A stretch of DNA of 64,000 nt from Pleomorphomonas koreensis DSM 23070 (GTDB lineage Bacteria; Pseudomonadota; Alphaproteobacteria; Rhizobiales; Pleomorphomonadaceae): positions 17,985 to 81,984 of the forward strand of contig NZ_KE384327.1 of assembly GCF_000425185.1 (NCBI RefSeq). Reading direction: 5' to 3'. Made by a program: the position numbers and the translations under genes. The notes under the pieces were generated by a model, which was given only the letters and a program-made list of their open reading frames with translations, did no database searches and was not told where the DNA came from. Each line of letters begins with the position of its first letter. Position 1 is the first letter of the stretch. Shown here one piece after another: positions 17,356 to 26,035 of the stretch.

Positions 17356-18645
17356 ATGGGTAATCGTTTACTTACGGTCCTCGCGGCCACCACCGCCCTC
17401 GTGGCGCTTGCCGCCGCCGCCGACGCCAAGACCGTCGTGCGCATGATGCACCAGGGCGATCCCGGCTGGGTGGCGCTCTACGGCAAGGTTGCCGAGCGCT
17501 TCGAGGCGGCCAACCCGGACGTCGACATCGAGCTGATCTACGCCCCGCACGACGCCTACAACGAGAAGTTCTCTTCGGCGGTGATGTCCAAGCAGTTGCC
17601 GGACATCATGGAACTCGACGCGCCCTTCCTCGCCAACTACGTCTGGTCGGGCTATCTCAAGCCGCTCAAGAGCTACATCGACCAGGACCTTCTCGACGAC
17701 ATGACGGCGTCCAACGTCGCCCAGGGCACCTACCCGATCGACAAGGACCTCTATGCCATCGGCCTCACCGACAGTTCGGTGGTGCTCTACGGCAACAGGA
17801 AGTATCTCGAGGCGATCGGCGCCCGCATCCCCAAGTCGGTGGACGACGCCTGGACGCGCGCCGAGTTCGAGGACTATCTCGGCAAGCTCGCCAAACTCGA
17901 CGGCGTCAAGTGGCCGATCGACACCTTCCGCGGCTACGGCATCAAGACCGAGTGGGTGACCTACGCCTACCAGCCGATCCTCAACTCCTTCGGCTGCGAC
18001 CTGATCGACCGCACCACCTGGACGGCCACCGGCACGCTCGATTCCAAGGCTTGCGTCGACGCGCTCTCCATGATGCAGACTTGGGTGAAGAACGGCTGGG
18101 TCGTGCCGATGTCGTCGGGCACCAACCAGTTCTACGCCGAGGGAGAGCCGGCGGCGCTCGCCTGGGGCGGCCACTGGTTCTACGCCGAGGCGGCCGCCAA
18201 GATGAAGGACGACGTGGTGGTGATGCCGCTGCCGAAGTTCGGCGACAAGAGCGCCAGCCCCGACGGCACCTGGATCTGGGCGATCACCAGCCAGTCCGAG
18301 CATCCCGACATCGCCGGCAAGTTCCTGAGCTTCCTCTTGAAGGACAAGGACTATCGCGACTATGCGGTGAGCCAGAGCGCCTATCCCGGCCTCAAGAGCT
18401 TCGCCGCCCAGTCGCCGCTCTATGCCGAGGGCGGGCCGCTGGCCGTCGCCTTCGAGCAGGCGTCGAAGGTGGCGGTGCCGCGGCCGCCGCACCCGGCCTA
18501 TCCGGCCATCACCTCGGCCTTCATGCAGGCCGTCGACCAGATCTTCAACGGCGAGGACGCGCAGAAGACGCTGACGGCCGCCGCCGCCAAGATCGACGAG
18601 GACATTGCCGACAACGACGGCTACCCGCCGTTCGGCGGCAACTGA
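17356..18645 (+). CDS. Sugar ABC transporter substrate-binding protein (family 1)
   Basis: Periplasmic binding protein for the fructoside importer, 429 residues. A signal peptide covers about the first 24 residues (LLTVLAATTALVALAAAADA). The mature protein has the family-1 solute-binding form, and a GGHWFY segment probably contributes to the sugar site. ATG 17356 has GGAGGAG and AGG upstream. The first codons overlap a LacI-type operator and include a TTA leucine codon, which is rare in this GC-rich window. Two hairpins follow the stop. Confidence 0.88.
   Translation: MGNRLLTVLAATTALVALAAAADAKTVVRMMHQGDPGWVALYGKVAERFEAANPDVDIELIYAPHDAYNEKFSSAVMSKQLPDIMELDAPFLANYVWSGYLKPLKSYIDQDLLDDMTASNVAQGTYPIDKDLYAIGLTDSSVVLYGNRKYLEAIGARIPKSVDDAWTRAEFEDYLGKLAKLDGVKWPIDTFRGYGIKTEWVTYAYQPILNSFGCDLIDRTTWTATGTLDSKACVDALSMMQTWVKNGWVVPMSSGTNQFYAEGEPAALAWGGHWFYAEAAAKMKDDVVVMPLPKFGDKSASPDGTWIWAITSQSEHPDIAGKFLSFLLKDKDYRDYAVSQSAYPGLKSFAAQSPLYAEGGPLAVAFEQASKVAVPRPPHPAYPAITSAFMQAVDQIFNGEDAQKTLTAAAAKIDEDIADNDGYPPFGGN
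17360..17371. promoter_or_regulatory. LacI-type operator inside the first codons of the binding-protein gene
   Basis: GTAATCGTTTAC has the GTAAWC/GWTTAC form with central CG of LacI-family operators. It lies in codons 2-6 of the binding-protein gene and forces the rare codon TTA. Together with 16188-16199 it gives a pair about 1.17 kb apart flanking the regulator gene. It could act as a roadblock or looping partner. Binding is inferred. Confidence 0.55.
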
Positions 18646-18698
18646 CGCCCCGCGTTCCCGCCGCCCGCCCCCCGGACGCGGCTGGAACGACGCCGGCG

Positions 18699-18765
18699 TG
18701 CCGGCCGGCCACGGCCAGCCGGCATGATCCTCGCGGCGCGCGCCCGTCCTCCCTTCGGGCGCGCG
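18699..18765 (+). promoter_or_regulatory. Two intercistronic hairpins after the fructoside binding-protein gene
   Basis: The first stem pairs 18699-18705 with 18718-18724 and, after one mismatch, 18707-18710 with 18713-18716. The second is a perfect 10-bp stem, 18737-18746 with 18756-18765, loop of 9. They occupy the 157-bp gap before the first permease gene and lack T runs. This matches the arrangement in the other two sugar operons and suggests mRNA protection of the binding-protein message. Confidence 0.55.
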
Positions 18766-18802
18766 TCACCTCCTGCCATCCATCGCCCGGCGAGGGGCTC
18801 CC

Positions 18803-19738
18803 ATGTCCGCACTCACAACCGTTCCGAAGCAGCGTCGCCGCTCCGTCATCGCCCGCGTCGGCTGGTCGCGTTTCCTCCAGGAAATCGGCATGCTGGCGCC
18901 GGCCGTCGGGCTGATGACCATCTTCCTGATTACGCCGTTCCTGTTGTCCTTCTGGACGGCGATGACCAACCAGCCGCTGGTGCCGCGACCGACGCCGGTC
19001 CGCTTCATCGGCTTCAACAACTTCATCCGCATCCTCAACGACGGCCTGTTCTGGACGTCGCTGTGGAACGTCACCCGCTTCACCCTGTGGGTGCTGCCGA
19101 TCCAGTGCGGCTTCGCCTTCCTGACGGCGCTGCTGCTCAATCGCAAGATGCCGTTCCGCAACCTCTACCGCGGCATGTTCTTCCTGCCGGCCATCACCTC
19201 GATGGTGGTGGTCTGCGTCATCTGGGGCACGCTGTTCCAGTATCCGACCGGCCCGCTCAACCACGTCGTCGGCGTGCTGTCGGGCGGCCGCATCCAGCCG
19301 ATCGACTGGCTGGGCGATCCCAACTGGGCGATGCTGTCGATGGTGCTGTTGTCGGCCTGGCAGGCCTACGGCTTCCAGATGATCATCTATCTCGCCGGCC
19401 TGCAGGGCATTCCCGACGAACTCTACGACGCCGCCCGCATCGACGGCGCCGGCCGCTGGGGCCGCTTCTGGCACGTCACCATGCCCGGCCTCAGGCCGAC
19501 CCACGTCTTCGTCCTGGTTATCACCACCATCCAGGCCTTCAAGCTCTACACGCAGGTGGCTATCCTGACGCAGGGCGGGCCGAAGTCGTCGACCGAAACC
19601 GTGGTGCACTACATGGTGCGCTCCGGCTTCGAGGAGCAGAAGCTCGGCTATGCCTCGGCGGTATCGGTGATCCTGTTCCTGATCGTCCTGGTCATCGCGC
19701 TGGTTCAGCGCAGGCTCATGAGGCGCTTCGATGTCTGA
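18803..19738 (+). CDS. Sugar ABC transporter permease (MalF type)
   Basis: First permease of the fructoside importer, 311 residues with about six membrane segments. The ATPase-docking EAA loop reads LYDAARIDGAGRWGRFWHVTMP. A GAGGGG ribosome-binding site precedes ATG 18803. The stop overlaps the next permease gene by 8 bp, which suggests coupling. It belongs with the binding protein upstream and the ATPase at 22342-23382. Confidence 0.88.
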   Translation: MSALTTVPKQRRRSVIARVGWSRFLQEIGMLAPAVGLMTIFLITPFLLSFWTAMTNQPLVPRPTPVRFIGFNNFIRILNDGLFWTSLWNVTRFTLWVLPIQCGFAFLTALLLNRKMPFRNLYRGMFFLPAITSMVVVCVIWGTLFQYPTGPLNHVVGVLSGGRIQPIDWLGDPNWAMLSMVLLSAWQAYGFQMIIYLAGLQGIPDELYDAARIDGAGRWGRFWHVTMPGLRPTHVFVLVITTIQAFKLYTQVAILTQGGPKSSTETVVHYMVRSGFEEQKLGYASAVSVILFLIVLVIALVQRRLMRRFDV

Positions 19739-20609
19739 CCTCGCCCTTTCCGTGAAAAAGCCGGCGGCGGCGCTCAACGGCTACCGCTTTGTCCAGTCGA
19801 TTTCAGTGTTCATCATCGCGCTGGTGGTGATCTCGCCGCTGTTCATGCTGTTCATCGCCTCGCTGAAGGACGACCGCTTCCAGATCCTGGCCGACATGGG
19901 CTCGTTCCGGGCCTTCTGGGTGGACCATCCGACCTTCAACAACTTCCGCGAGGTCGGCAACTTCGCCGGCGAGCTGGCCTTCGGCCGCTATCTCGGCAAC
20001 TCGCTGTTCATCCTGTTCTCGACGGTCAGCCTCGGCCTGATCGTCAACTCGATGGCCGGCTTCATCCTCGCCTGGGGCAGCCTGCCGGGGCGGGCGTTGA
20101 TCCTCGCCGTGGTCATCGCGCTCTACGTGATCCCGCAGGAGAGCATCATCATGCCGCTGCTGATCATCGTGTCGCGCGCCGGCCTCTCCGACACCTTCAC
20201 CGCCCAGATCCTGCCCTTCGTGGCCAGTCCGCTCTACACTTTCCTGTTCTACCAGTTCTTCGCGCAACTGCCGAAGGAGCTATACGAGGCCGCCGCCATC
20301 GACGGCGCCTCGATCTTCCGCACCTGGTGGTCGATCTTCATCCCGCTGAGCCTGCCGGCGCTGGCCACCGTCTCCATCCTGATGGGCATCGAGACCTGGA
20401 ACCAGTATCTCTGGCCGATCCTGATCACCCAGACCGACTACGCCCGGCCGATCTCGGTGGCCATCGCCACCTTCTTCGGCCAGGACAGCATCTACTGGGA
20501 CCGGGCGATGGCCGCCTCGGTGCTGATGATGATCCCCATCCTCCTGTTCTACCTTGTCTTCCAGCGCTGGTTCATCAGCTCGTTTGTTGGCTCGGCGGTG
20601 AAAGGTTGA
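19731..20609 (+). CDS. Sugar ABC transporter permease (MalG type)
   Basis: Second permease of the fructoside importer, 292 residues, about six membrane segments, ending in the typical GSAVKG. The EAA loop reads LYEAAAIDGASIFRTWWSIFIPL. It starts inside the last codons of the preceding permease gene. The GH32 gene starts 2 bp after its stop, so uptake and cleavage are made from one message. Confidence 0.88.
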   Translation: MSDLALSVKKPAAALNGYRFVQSISVFIIALVVISPLFMLFIASLKDDRFQILADMGSFRAFWVDHPTFNNFREVGNFAGELAFGRYLGNSLFILFSTVSLGLIVNSMAGFILAWGSLPGRALILAVVIALYVIPQESIIMPLLIIVSRAGLSDTFTAQILPFVASPLYTFLFYQFFAQLPKELYEAAAIDGASIFRTWWSIFIPLSLPALATVSILMGIETWNQYLWPILITQTDYARPISVAIATFFGQDSIYWDRAMAASVLMMIPILLFYLVFQRWFISSFVGSAVKG

Positions 20610-20611
20610 CC

Positions 20612-22318
20612 ATGTCCCAGGCATTCACTCCGGCCGGCGGTTCCGGCCGGGCAACGCTGGCCTTCCCCGAGGTGGCGGCCGGCGAGACGATCGAGCTGTT
20701 CCTCAAGGCAACCGGTGCGGCGCCGGCCGTCGTCATGCTACGCGGCGGCGCCGGCCCGGCCGGCGAGGTCTCGACGCGGCGCAGCGACTGCTTCGAGCGG
20801 CAGCGCATCGTCGCCGCCGCGCCGGCCGACCGGCTCGACTATGATCCGGAAACGACCTCGCTGTCGGTCGTCTACGCCTACGATCCGGCCACCGTGCTCG
20901 ATGCCGGTGTCCGCATCCTCTCCGCCGGGCCGGCCGCGACGCCGCCGGAGCTGGCCGGCTACCACTTCCGGCCGCCCTTCGGCTGGATGAACGATCCCAA
21001 TGGCTTCGGCCGCTTCGGCGACCGCATCCACCTCTGCTACCAGCACTATCCGCACCGGGCGCGCTGGCACGCCATGCACTGGGGCCACGCCGTCTCCGAC
21101 GACCTCCTGCACTGGCGTCATCTGCCGATCTTCCTCGAACCGGACGAGGCGGTGTGGGCGGCGAACGGCGCCGGCGGCGTGTTCTCCGGCACGGCGATCG
21201 CCGTGCCGGGCGAGGACGGCTTCCGCGCCTTCTTCACCGACCACATCGACGGCCGCCAGCCGGAGATGGAGGTGCAGCGCATGGTCCGCTCCGAGGACGG
21301 CATCACGGCCGGCGCCTCGCGGGTGGTGCTGGCCGGCCGGCCCGAAGGGCTCGGCATCGGCGAGGACAATCGCGACCCCTACGTCTTCACCGGGCCGGAC
21401 GGCCGGCTGAAGATGCTGCTCGGCGGCCGCGACGCCGAGGGCGGCGTGGTGATGCTCTCCGAGACCGACGACCCGACCGGCGCCACCGGCTGGCGATTCG
21501 TCGGCCTCGTCCACCGCGAGCGGGAATACGGCCACACGGTCGGCGAATGCCCGGCCATGCTGCCGCTCGACGGCCCGGCCGGCGATCCCGCGACGCGCTG
21601 GCTGCTGATCGTCGGCCTGCTGATGAGCCGCGACCTGCCGACGCGGCGGCGCAACCTCACCTTCGGCATCGTCGGCCGCTTCGACGGGCGGACGTTCACG
21701 CCGGAGTTCCGGCAGGAGCTGGACTTCGGCACCGACGCCTACGGCTTCCAGGCCTTCGTCGACCAGGACGGCCCGGTGGCCATCGCCTGGCTGGCCAACT
21801 GGACCGACATCGTCAAGAGCGCCGACTGGCCGACGGCGATGACGCTGCCGCGCCGGCTGCTGCTGACCGACGGCGCCCTGTCGACGCCGCCGGTCGAGGC
21901 GGCCGTCACGCTGCGCCAGTCGCTGGTCGACGATCGCCGCCTCGCTTCCGGCGAGACGCTGCGCCTCGATGACGGCGCCGCCGAGATCGTCATCGAGTTC
22001 GACGAGGCCGGCACGCCGTTCGATCTCGTGCTCGACCATCCAGGCCTCAGGCTCGGCGTCCGCGCCGACGCGGACGGCCTTGCCATCATCCACGAGGCGG
22101 GCGGCGCCGATGCGCCGTCGCCGCATTATCTCGCCGCCGGCGCCCGCGTGCGCTCGCTCCGCGTCTTCCTCGACCGGGGATCGATCGAGGTGTTCGCCGA
22201 CGGCGGACGCCACGCCGGCACCAAGCGTTTCGCCGATCCGGCCGCCGTCACCGCCGTCCGCCTCAAAGCCCCCGAGGGGCGCATCATGGCGGCCCGCGTC
22301 TGGCGGCTTGGCCTCTGA
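20612..22318 (+). CDS. Cytoplasmic beta-fructosidase, glycoside hydrolase family 32
   Basis: Hydrolyses sucrose or beta-linked fructosides after import, releasing fructose. It is 568 residues from ATG 20612. The three GH32 signatures are intact: WMNDPNG with nucleophile D128, RDPYVF with transition-state stabiliser D255, and ECP with acid/base E312. A C-terminal beta-sandwich is present (RVFLDRGSIEVFADGG). About 110 residues precede the catalytic start, somewhat more than in compact invertases. No signal peptide is seen, so cleavage is in the cytoplasm. Invertase, levanase and fructo-oligosaccharidase activities cannot be told apart from sequence alone. Confidence 0.88.
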   Translation: MSQAFTPAGGSGRATLAFPEVAAGETIELFLKATGAAPAVVMLRGGAGPAGEVSTRRSDCFERQRIVAAAPADRLDYDPETTSLSVVYAYDPATVLDAGVRILSAGPAATPPELAGYHFRPPFGWMNDPNGFGRFGDRIHLCYQHYPHRARWHAMHWGHAVSDDLLHWRHLPIFLEPDEAVWAANGAGGVFSGTAIAVPGEDGFRAFFTDHIDGRQPEMEVQRMVRSEDGITAGASRVVLAGRPEGLGIGEDNRDPYVFTGPDGRLKMLLGGRDAEGGVVMLSETDDPTGATGWRFVGLVHREREYGHTVGECPAMLPLDGPAGDPATRWLLIVGLLMSRDLPTRRRNLTFGIVGRFDGRTFTPEFRQELDFGTDAYGFQAFVDQDGPVAIAWLANWTDIVKSADWPTAMTLPRRLLLTDGALSTPPVEAAVTLRQSLVDDRRLASGETLRLDDGAAEIVIEFDEAGTPFDLVLDHPGLRLGVRADADGLAIIHEAGGADAPSPHYLAAGARVRSLRVFLDRGSIEVFADGGRHAGTKRFADPAAVTAVRLKAPEGRIMAARVWRLGL

Positions 22319-22341
22319 ACACTATTCCAGGGAGGAACAGC

Positions 22342-23382
22342 ATGGCCAAGGTCTCCATCGAGAACGTCGCCAAGTTCTACGGCAACCATCAGGTCATCCA
22401 CGGTATCGACATCGACATCGCCGACGGCGAGTTCGTGACGCTGGTCGGTCCATCCGGCTGCGGCAAGTCGACGCTGCTCCGGATGATCGCCGGCCTCGAG
22501 GAGATTTCCGCCGGCGACATCCGCATCGGCGATCGTCTCGTCAACGACGTGCCGCCCAAGGAACGCGACATCGCCATGGTGTTCCAGAACTATGCGCTCT
22601 ACCCGCATATGACGGTGGCCCAGAACATGGGGTTCGCGCTGAAGCTGAAGGGCGAAAGCCGCGCCGCCATCGACGCCCGCGTCCAGGAGGCGGCGGCCAT
22701 CCTGGCGCTCGAGCCCTATCTCGACCGCCTGCCCAAGCAGCTGTCCGGCGGCCAGCGCCAGCGCGTCGCCATGGGCCGGGCCATCGTGCGCGACCCGCAG
22801 GTGTTCCTGTTCGACGAACCGCTCAGCAACCTCGACGCCAAGCTCCGGGTGCAGATGCGGGCCGAGATCAAGGACCTGCACCAGCGCCTCGGCACCACCA
22901 CGGTCTACGTCACCCACGACCAGATCGAGGCGATGACCATGGCCGACCGCATCGTGGTGATGAAGGGCGGCGTCGTCGAGCAGATCGGCCGGCCGCTGGA
23001 ACTCTACGACCACCCGGCCAACCTGTTCGTCGCCACCTTCATCGGCTCGCCGGCCATGAACCTCGTCAAGGGCAAGGCGGGCAACGGCGGCTTCGTCGCC
23101 GAGGGCGGCGCCGTGCTGCCGCTGCCGCCCGGCGCCAAGGCCGGCGCCGTCACCTACGGCATCCGGCCCGAGCATCTGGCGCTCGACGAGGCCGGCTTCC
23201 GCGCCGAGGTGGTGGTGGTGGAGCCGACCGGCGCCGAGACGCAGGTGCTGGCCCGCTTCGGCACGACGATGCTGGTCGTCGTGCTGCGCGAGCGCGTCGA
23301 CCTCAATCCCGGTGACAGCATCGGCCTCCGCCCGGATCTCTCCACCGTGCACCTGTTCGGCGAGGACGGCCGGCGGCTCTAG
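22342..23382 (+). CDS. Sugar ABC transporter ATP-binding protein (UgpC/MsmX type)
   Basis: ATPase of the fructoside importer, 346 residues. Walker [11 protein letters not shown]-loop [11 protein letters not shown], signature [14 protein letters not shown] and Walker [16 protein letters not shown] are intact. A C-terminal regulatory TOBE domain with GIRPEHL follows. ATG 22342 has GGGAGGAACAGC upstream. It is the last gene of the operon. The convergent AraC-type gene ends 7 bp away, and no terminator fits between them. Confidence 0.9.
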   Translation: MAKVSIENVAKFYGNHQVIHGIDIDIADGEFVTLVGPSGCGKSTLLRMIAGLEEISAGDIRIGDRLVNDVPPKERDIAMVFQNYALYPHMTVAQNMGFALKLKGESRAAIDARVQEAAAILALEPYLDRLPKQLSGGQRQRVAMGRAIVRDPQVFLFDEPLSNLDAKLRVQMRAEIKDLHQRLGTTTVYVTHDQIEAMTMADRIVVMKGGVVEQIGRPLELYDHPANLFVATFIGSPAMNLVKGKAGNGGFVAEGGAVLPLPPGAKAGAVTYGIRPEHLALDEAGFRAEVVVVEPTGAETQVLARFGTTMLVVVLRERVDLNPGDSIGLRPDLSTVHLFGEDGRRL

Positions 23383-23389
23383 CACCAGG

Positions 23390-24292
23390 TCAGGCCGCCG
23401 GGCGGGCGTCGCCGCGGCCGGCCGCCTTCCGCTCGGCCCGGAAGGCCGACGGCGTCCGGCCGATCAGCCGCAGGAAGTTGCGGTTGAAGGTCGACAGCGT
23501 CTCGTAGCCGACGTCCATGGCGATGGAGGTGACGAGGTCGTCGGTCTCCGACAACAGCTGGCACGCCTTGTAGATGCGCAGATGGTTGATGTACTCGGCG
23601 CAGGAGCAGGCGAGGTGCCGCTCGAACAGGCGCGAGAAGGCCGACAGCGCCATGCCCTCCGTCGACGCCACCTCGCGGCAGGTGAGGCCCGGCCGGTTGA
23701 AGTTGCCGGCGATGTAGGCGAGCATCCGCTCCAGCCGGCGCGGCTGGGCGCACTGGTGCTCGAGGCCCTTCACCGACAGCGACCGCCGGCCGCCGTCCGC
23801 TTCCAGCACGCGCAACAGCTCGAAGAACAGCGCCATCCGCTCGAAGCCGTTGGCGGCGAGCAGCGCCTCCATCAGCCCGGACGCCTTGGCGGACGCGGCG
23901 TCGGAGAATTCGATGCCGGCCCGCGTCGCGTCGAGCAGGGCGGCGAGGCCGGCGCAGTCGGAGAACTCGGCCATGCAGCGCTCGGCGAAGCCCTCGCCCA
24001 TCTGCAGCACCAGGTCGCGTTCGCGGATGCGGCCGTCGCCGTCGCGGTCGGCGGCATCCGACACCCACATGTGCGGCAGGTTGGGGCCAGTCATCACCAG
24101 GTTGCCCGGCCCGAAGGCGCCGGCATAGGTGCCGACGTAGAACTGGCCGGAACTGCGGCGAATGAGGTGCAACTCGTATTCCGGATGGTGGTGCCAGCCG
24201 GAATAGACGAAGGGATAGTCGTGGCCGTAGATGCGGAAGGTCCGCGCCAGCGGCGCCTCGATCACCTCCAGCACCGGCTTTACATTGCTCAT
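23390..24292 (-). CDS. AraC-family transcriptional regulator with cupin sensor
   Basis: Probable sugar-responsive regulator, 300 residues. The N-terminal part has a cupin-like His pattern (SGWHHHPEYELHLI). The C-terminal 100 residues have two AraC helix-turn-helices (TCREVASTEGMALSAFSRLF, then VTSIAMDVGYETLSTFNRNF followed by the GRTPSAFR end). GGGAGGAG precedes ATG 24292. It converges on the fructoside operon and diverges from ahcY. Its target is unknown; control of the neighbouring sugar genes is only an inference from position. Confidence 0.82.
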   Translation of the reverse strand: MSNVKPVLEVIEAPLARTFRIYGHDYPFVYSGWHHHPEYELHLIRRSSGQFYVGTYAGAFGPGNLVMTGPNLPHMWVSDAADRDGDGRIRERDLVLQMGEGFAERCMAEFSDCAGLAALLDATRAGIEFSDAASAKASGLMEALLAANGFERMALFFELLRVLEADGGRRSLSVKGLEHQCAQPRRLERMLAYIAGNFNRPGLTCREVASTEGMALSAFSRLFERHLACSCAEYINHLRIYKACQLLSETDDLVTSIAMDVGYETLSTFNRNFLRLIGRTPSAFRAERKAAGRGDARPAA

Positions 24293-24389
24293 GTCCGCTC
24301 TCCTCCCGGACCGGCGGACGGACCGCCGCGCTGGACACTAGAGCAAAAGCCGATCGATCTGAAGCGCCGTCGAGCGTGCCGTCCATCAT

Positions 24390-24411
24390 GATATAAGGAT
24401 TTCTTTATGTC
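24390..24411. promoter_or_regulatory. SahR-like operator upstream of ahcY
   Basis: ATAAGGA and TCTTTAT form an inverted repeat around TT (24393-24408), with one mismatch, and the outer GA/TC pairs extend the symmetry to 22 bp. AT-rich dyads of the form ATAAAG-CTTTAT upstream of ahcY are the known targets of SahR, the ArsR-family sensor of S-adenosylhomocysteine in Proteobacteria. The site lies just upstream of a promoter-like pair (TTGCGC at 24416, TATAAG at 24439, spacing 17). The regulator gene is not in this window. Confidence 0.55.
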
Positions 24412-24415
24412 GCGA

Positions 24416-24444
24416 TTGCGCTGGGGGCCGACTTCTCCTATAAG
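24416..24444 (+). promoter_or_regulatory. Probable ahcY promoter
   Basis: TTGCGC (24416-24421) and TATAAG (24439-24444) are 17 bp apart, giving a leader of about 80 nt before ATG 24530. The SahR-like dyad abuts the -35 hexamer. No SAM or SAH riboswitch fold was recognised in the leader. Confidence 0.5.
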
Positions 24445-24529
24445 GCGTCGAGCAGCGGACGCCGGCCGGCGTCCGCCTTTCCGTTTGCCGCCCGCAACAT
24501 TCATCCAGCCAATACCGGGAGATCCGCCG

Positions 24530-25927
24530 ATGGCCGCCCAGGACTACGTCGTGAAAGACATCTCGCTCGCCCCCTGGGGCCGCACCGAGATCGAGATGGC
24601 CGAGATCGAGATGCCCGGCCTGATGGCCGTGCGCGCCGAATATGCCGAGGCGCAGCCGCTGAAGGGCGCCCGCATCGCCGGCTCGCTGCACATGACCATC
24701 CAGACCGCCGTGCTGATCGAGACGCTGAAGGCGCTCGGCGCCGACGTGCGCTGGGCCTCCTGCAACATCTTCTCGACGCAGGACCACGCCGCCGCCGCCA
24801 TCGCCGCCGCCGGCACGCCGGTGTTCGCGGTGAAGGGCGAAACCCTCCGCGACTACTGGACCTATACCGACCGCATCCTCGACTGGGGCAACGGCCAGAC
24901 CGCCAACATGATCCTCGACGACGGCGGCGACGCGACGCTGCTGGTCACCCTCGGCGCCCGCGCCGAGACCGACCCCTCCGTGCTCGCCGATCCCAAGAGC
25001 GAGGAGGAGGAAGAACTCTTCGCCACCATCAAGGCGCGGCTCGCCAAGGACCCGACCTTCTACTCGCGCGCCAAGGCCAGCATCCGCGGCGTCTCCGAGG
25101 AGACCACCACCGGCGTCATGCGGCTCTACCAGATGGAAGCGCGCGGCGAACTGCCCTGGCCGGCCTTCAACGTCAACGACAGCGTCACCAAGTCGAAGTT
25201 CGACAACAAGTATGGCTGCCGCGAGAGCCTGGTCGACGCCATCCGCCGCGGCACCGACGTGATGATGGCCGGCAAGGTGGCGATCGTCTGCGGCTACGGC
25301 GACGTCGGCAAGGGCTCGGCCCAGTCGCTCGCCGGCGCCGGCGCCCGCGTGCTGGTCACCGAGGTCGATCCGATCTGTGCCCTGCAGGCGGCCATGGACG
25401 GCTTCGAGGTGGTGACGCTGGAAGACGACATCCACCGGGCGGACATCGTCGTCACCTGCACCGGCAACCTTCACGTCGTCACCCTCGATCACATGCGCAA
25501 GCTCAAGAACATGGCGATCGTCTGCAACATCGGCCATTTCGACAACGAGATCGATGTCGCCGGGCTCAGGAACTTCAAGTGGAAGAACGTCAAGCCGCAG
25601 GTCGACCTCGTCGAATTCCCCGACGGCAAGAAGATCGTCCTTCTCTCCGAGGGCCGGCTGGTCAACCTCGGCAACGCCACCGGACACCCGAGCTTCGTGA
25701 TGAGCGCCTCGTTCTCCAACCAGACGCTGGCCCAGATCGAGCTGTGGACGCGCGGCGACAAGTACGAGAAGAAGGTGCACGTTCTGCCCAAGCATCTCGA
25801 CGAGAAGGTGGCCCAGCTGCACCTCGCCAAGCTCGGCGCCAAGCTCAGCAAGCTGACGGCCGAGCAGGCCGACTACATCGGCGTCAAGTCGAACGGCCCG
25901 TTCAAGTCGGCCATGTACCGGTACTGA
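24530..25927 (+). CDS. ahcY: Adenosylhomocysteinase (S-adenosylhomocysteine hydrolase)
   Basis: Reversibly splits S-adenosylhomocysteine into adenosine and homocysteine, removing the product inhibitor of methyltransferases. It is 465 residues, the full bacterial length. The NAD-binding motif GYGDVGKG is at about 255-262. [15 protein letters not shown], the [14 protein letters not shown] segment and the C-terminal [19 protein letters not shown] (NAD-contacting Lys and Tyr) are intact. ATG 24530 follows GGGAGATCCGCCG. A strong terminator follows, so it is probably monocistronic. Confidence 0.95.
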   Translation: MAAQDYVVKDISLAPWGRTEIEMAEIEMPGLMAVRAEYAEAQPLKGARIAGSLHMTIQTAVLIETLKALGADVRWASCNIFSTQDHAAAAIAAAGTPVFAVKGETLRDYWTYTDRILDWGNGQTANMILDDGGDATLLVTLGARAETDPSVLADPKSEEEEELFATIKARLAKDPTFYSRAKASIRGVSEETTTGVMRLYQMEARGELPWPAFNVNDSVTKSKFDNKYGCRESLVDAIRRGTDVMMAGKVAIVCGYGDVGKGSAQSLAGAGARVLVTEVDPICALQAAMDGFEVVTLEDDIHRADIVVTCTGNLHVVTLDHMRKLKNMAIVCNIGHFDNEIDVAGLRNFKWKNVKPQVDLVEFPDGKKIVLLSEGRLVNLGNATGHPSFVMSASFSNQTLAQIELWTRGDKYEKKVHVLPKHLDEKVAQLHLAKLGAKLSKLTAEQADYIGVKSNGPFKSAMYRY

Positions 25928-25963
25928 TCGAGCGCCGGCACCGCCCGCCGTTTTCCCAAAGCA

Positions 25964-26000
25964 GCCCGCCCGCGCCCCTCGACGGCGCGGGCGGGCTTTT
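25964..26000 (+). terminator. Rho-independent terminator after ahcY
   Basis: A perfect 13-bp GC stem (25964-25976 with 25984-25996), loop of 7, is followed by TTTT and further T residues. It lies 36 bp after the ahcY stop. Confidence 0.92.
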
Positions 26001-26015
26001 GTTGCCGGCAAAGCC

Positions 26016-26035
26016 TTATCCACAGCTGTTCCACA
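26016..26035. promoter_or_regulatory. Pair of DnaA-box-like sites upstream of divL
   Basis: TTATCCACA at 26016-26024 is a perfect consensus DnaA box. Two bases later TGTTCCACA (26027-26035) matches at eight of nine positions in the same orientation. Two adjacent boxes in a non-coding gap of a GC-rich genome are unlikely to be chance, but no AT-rich unwinding region or further boxes make this an origin. Regulation of divL by DnaA is possible. Confidence 0.45.

Noticed and set aside
24340..24362. Possible dispersed-repeat remnant (AGCAAAAGCCGATCGATCTG)
   Set aside because: It resembles one arm of palindromes frequent in Rhizobiales, but the second arm is missing here, so I could not support it as a feature.
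24395..24529. SAM or SAH riboswitch in the ahcY leader
   Set aside because: The leader shows no recognisable SAM-II, SAH or SAM/SAH core. The protein-type operator explains the conserved-looking part better.
26016..26035. Replication origin at the DnaA boxes
   Set aside because: Only two boxes are present, with no AT-rich unwinding region and no origin-linked genes such as hemE, dnaA or parAB nearby.
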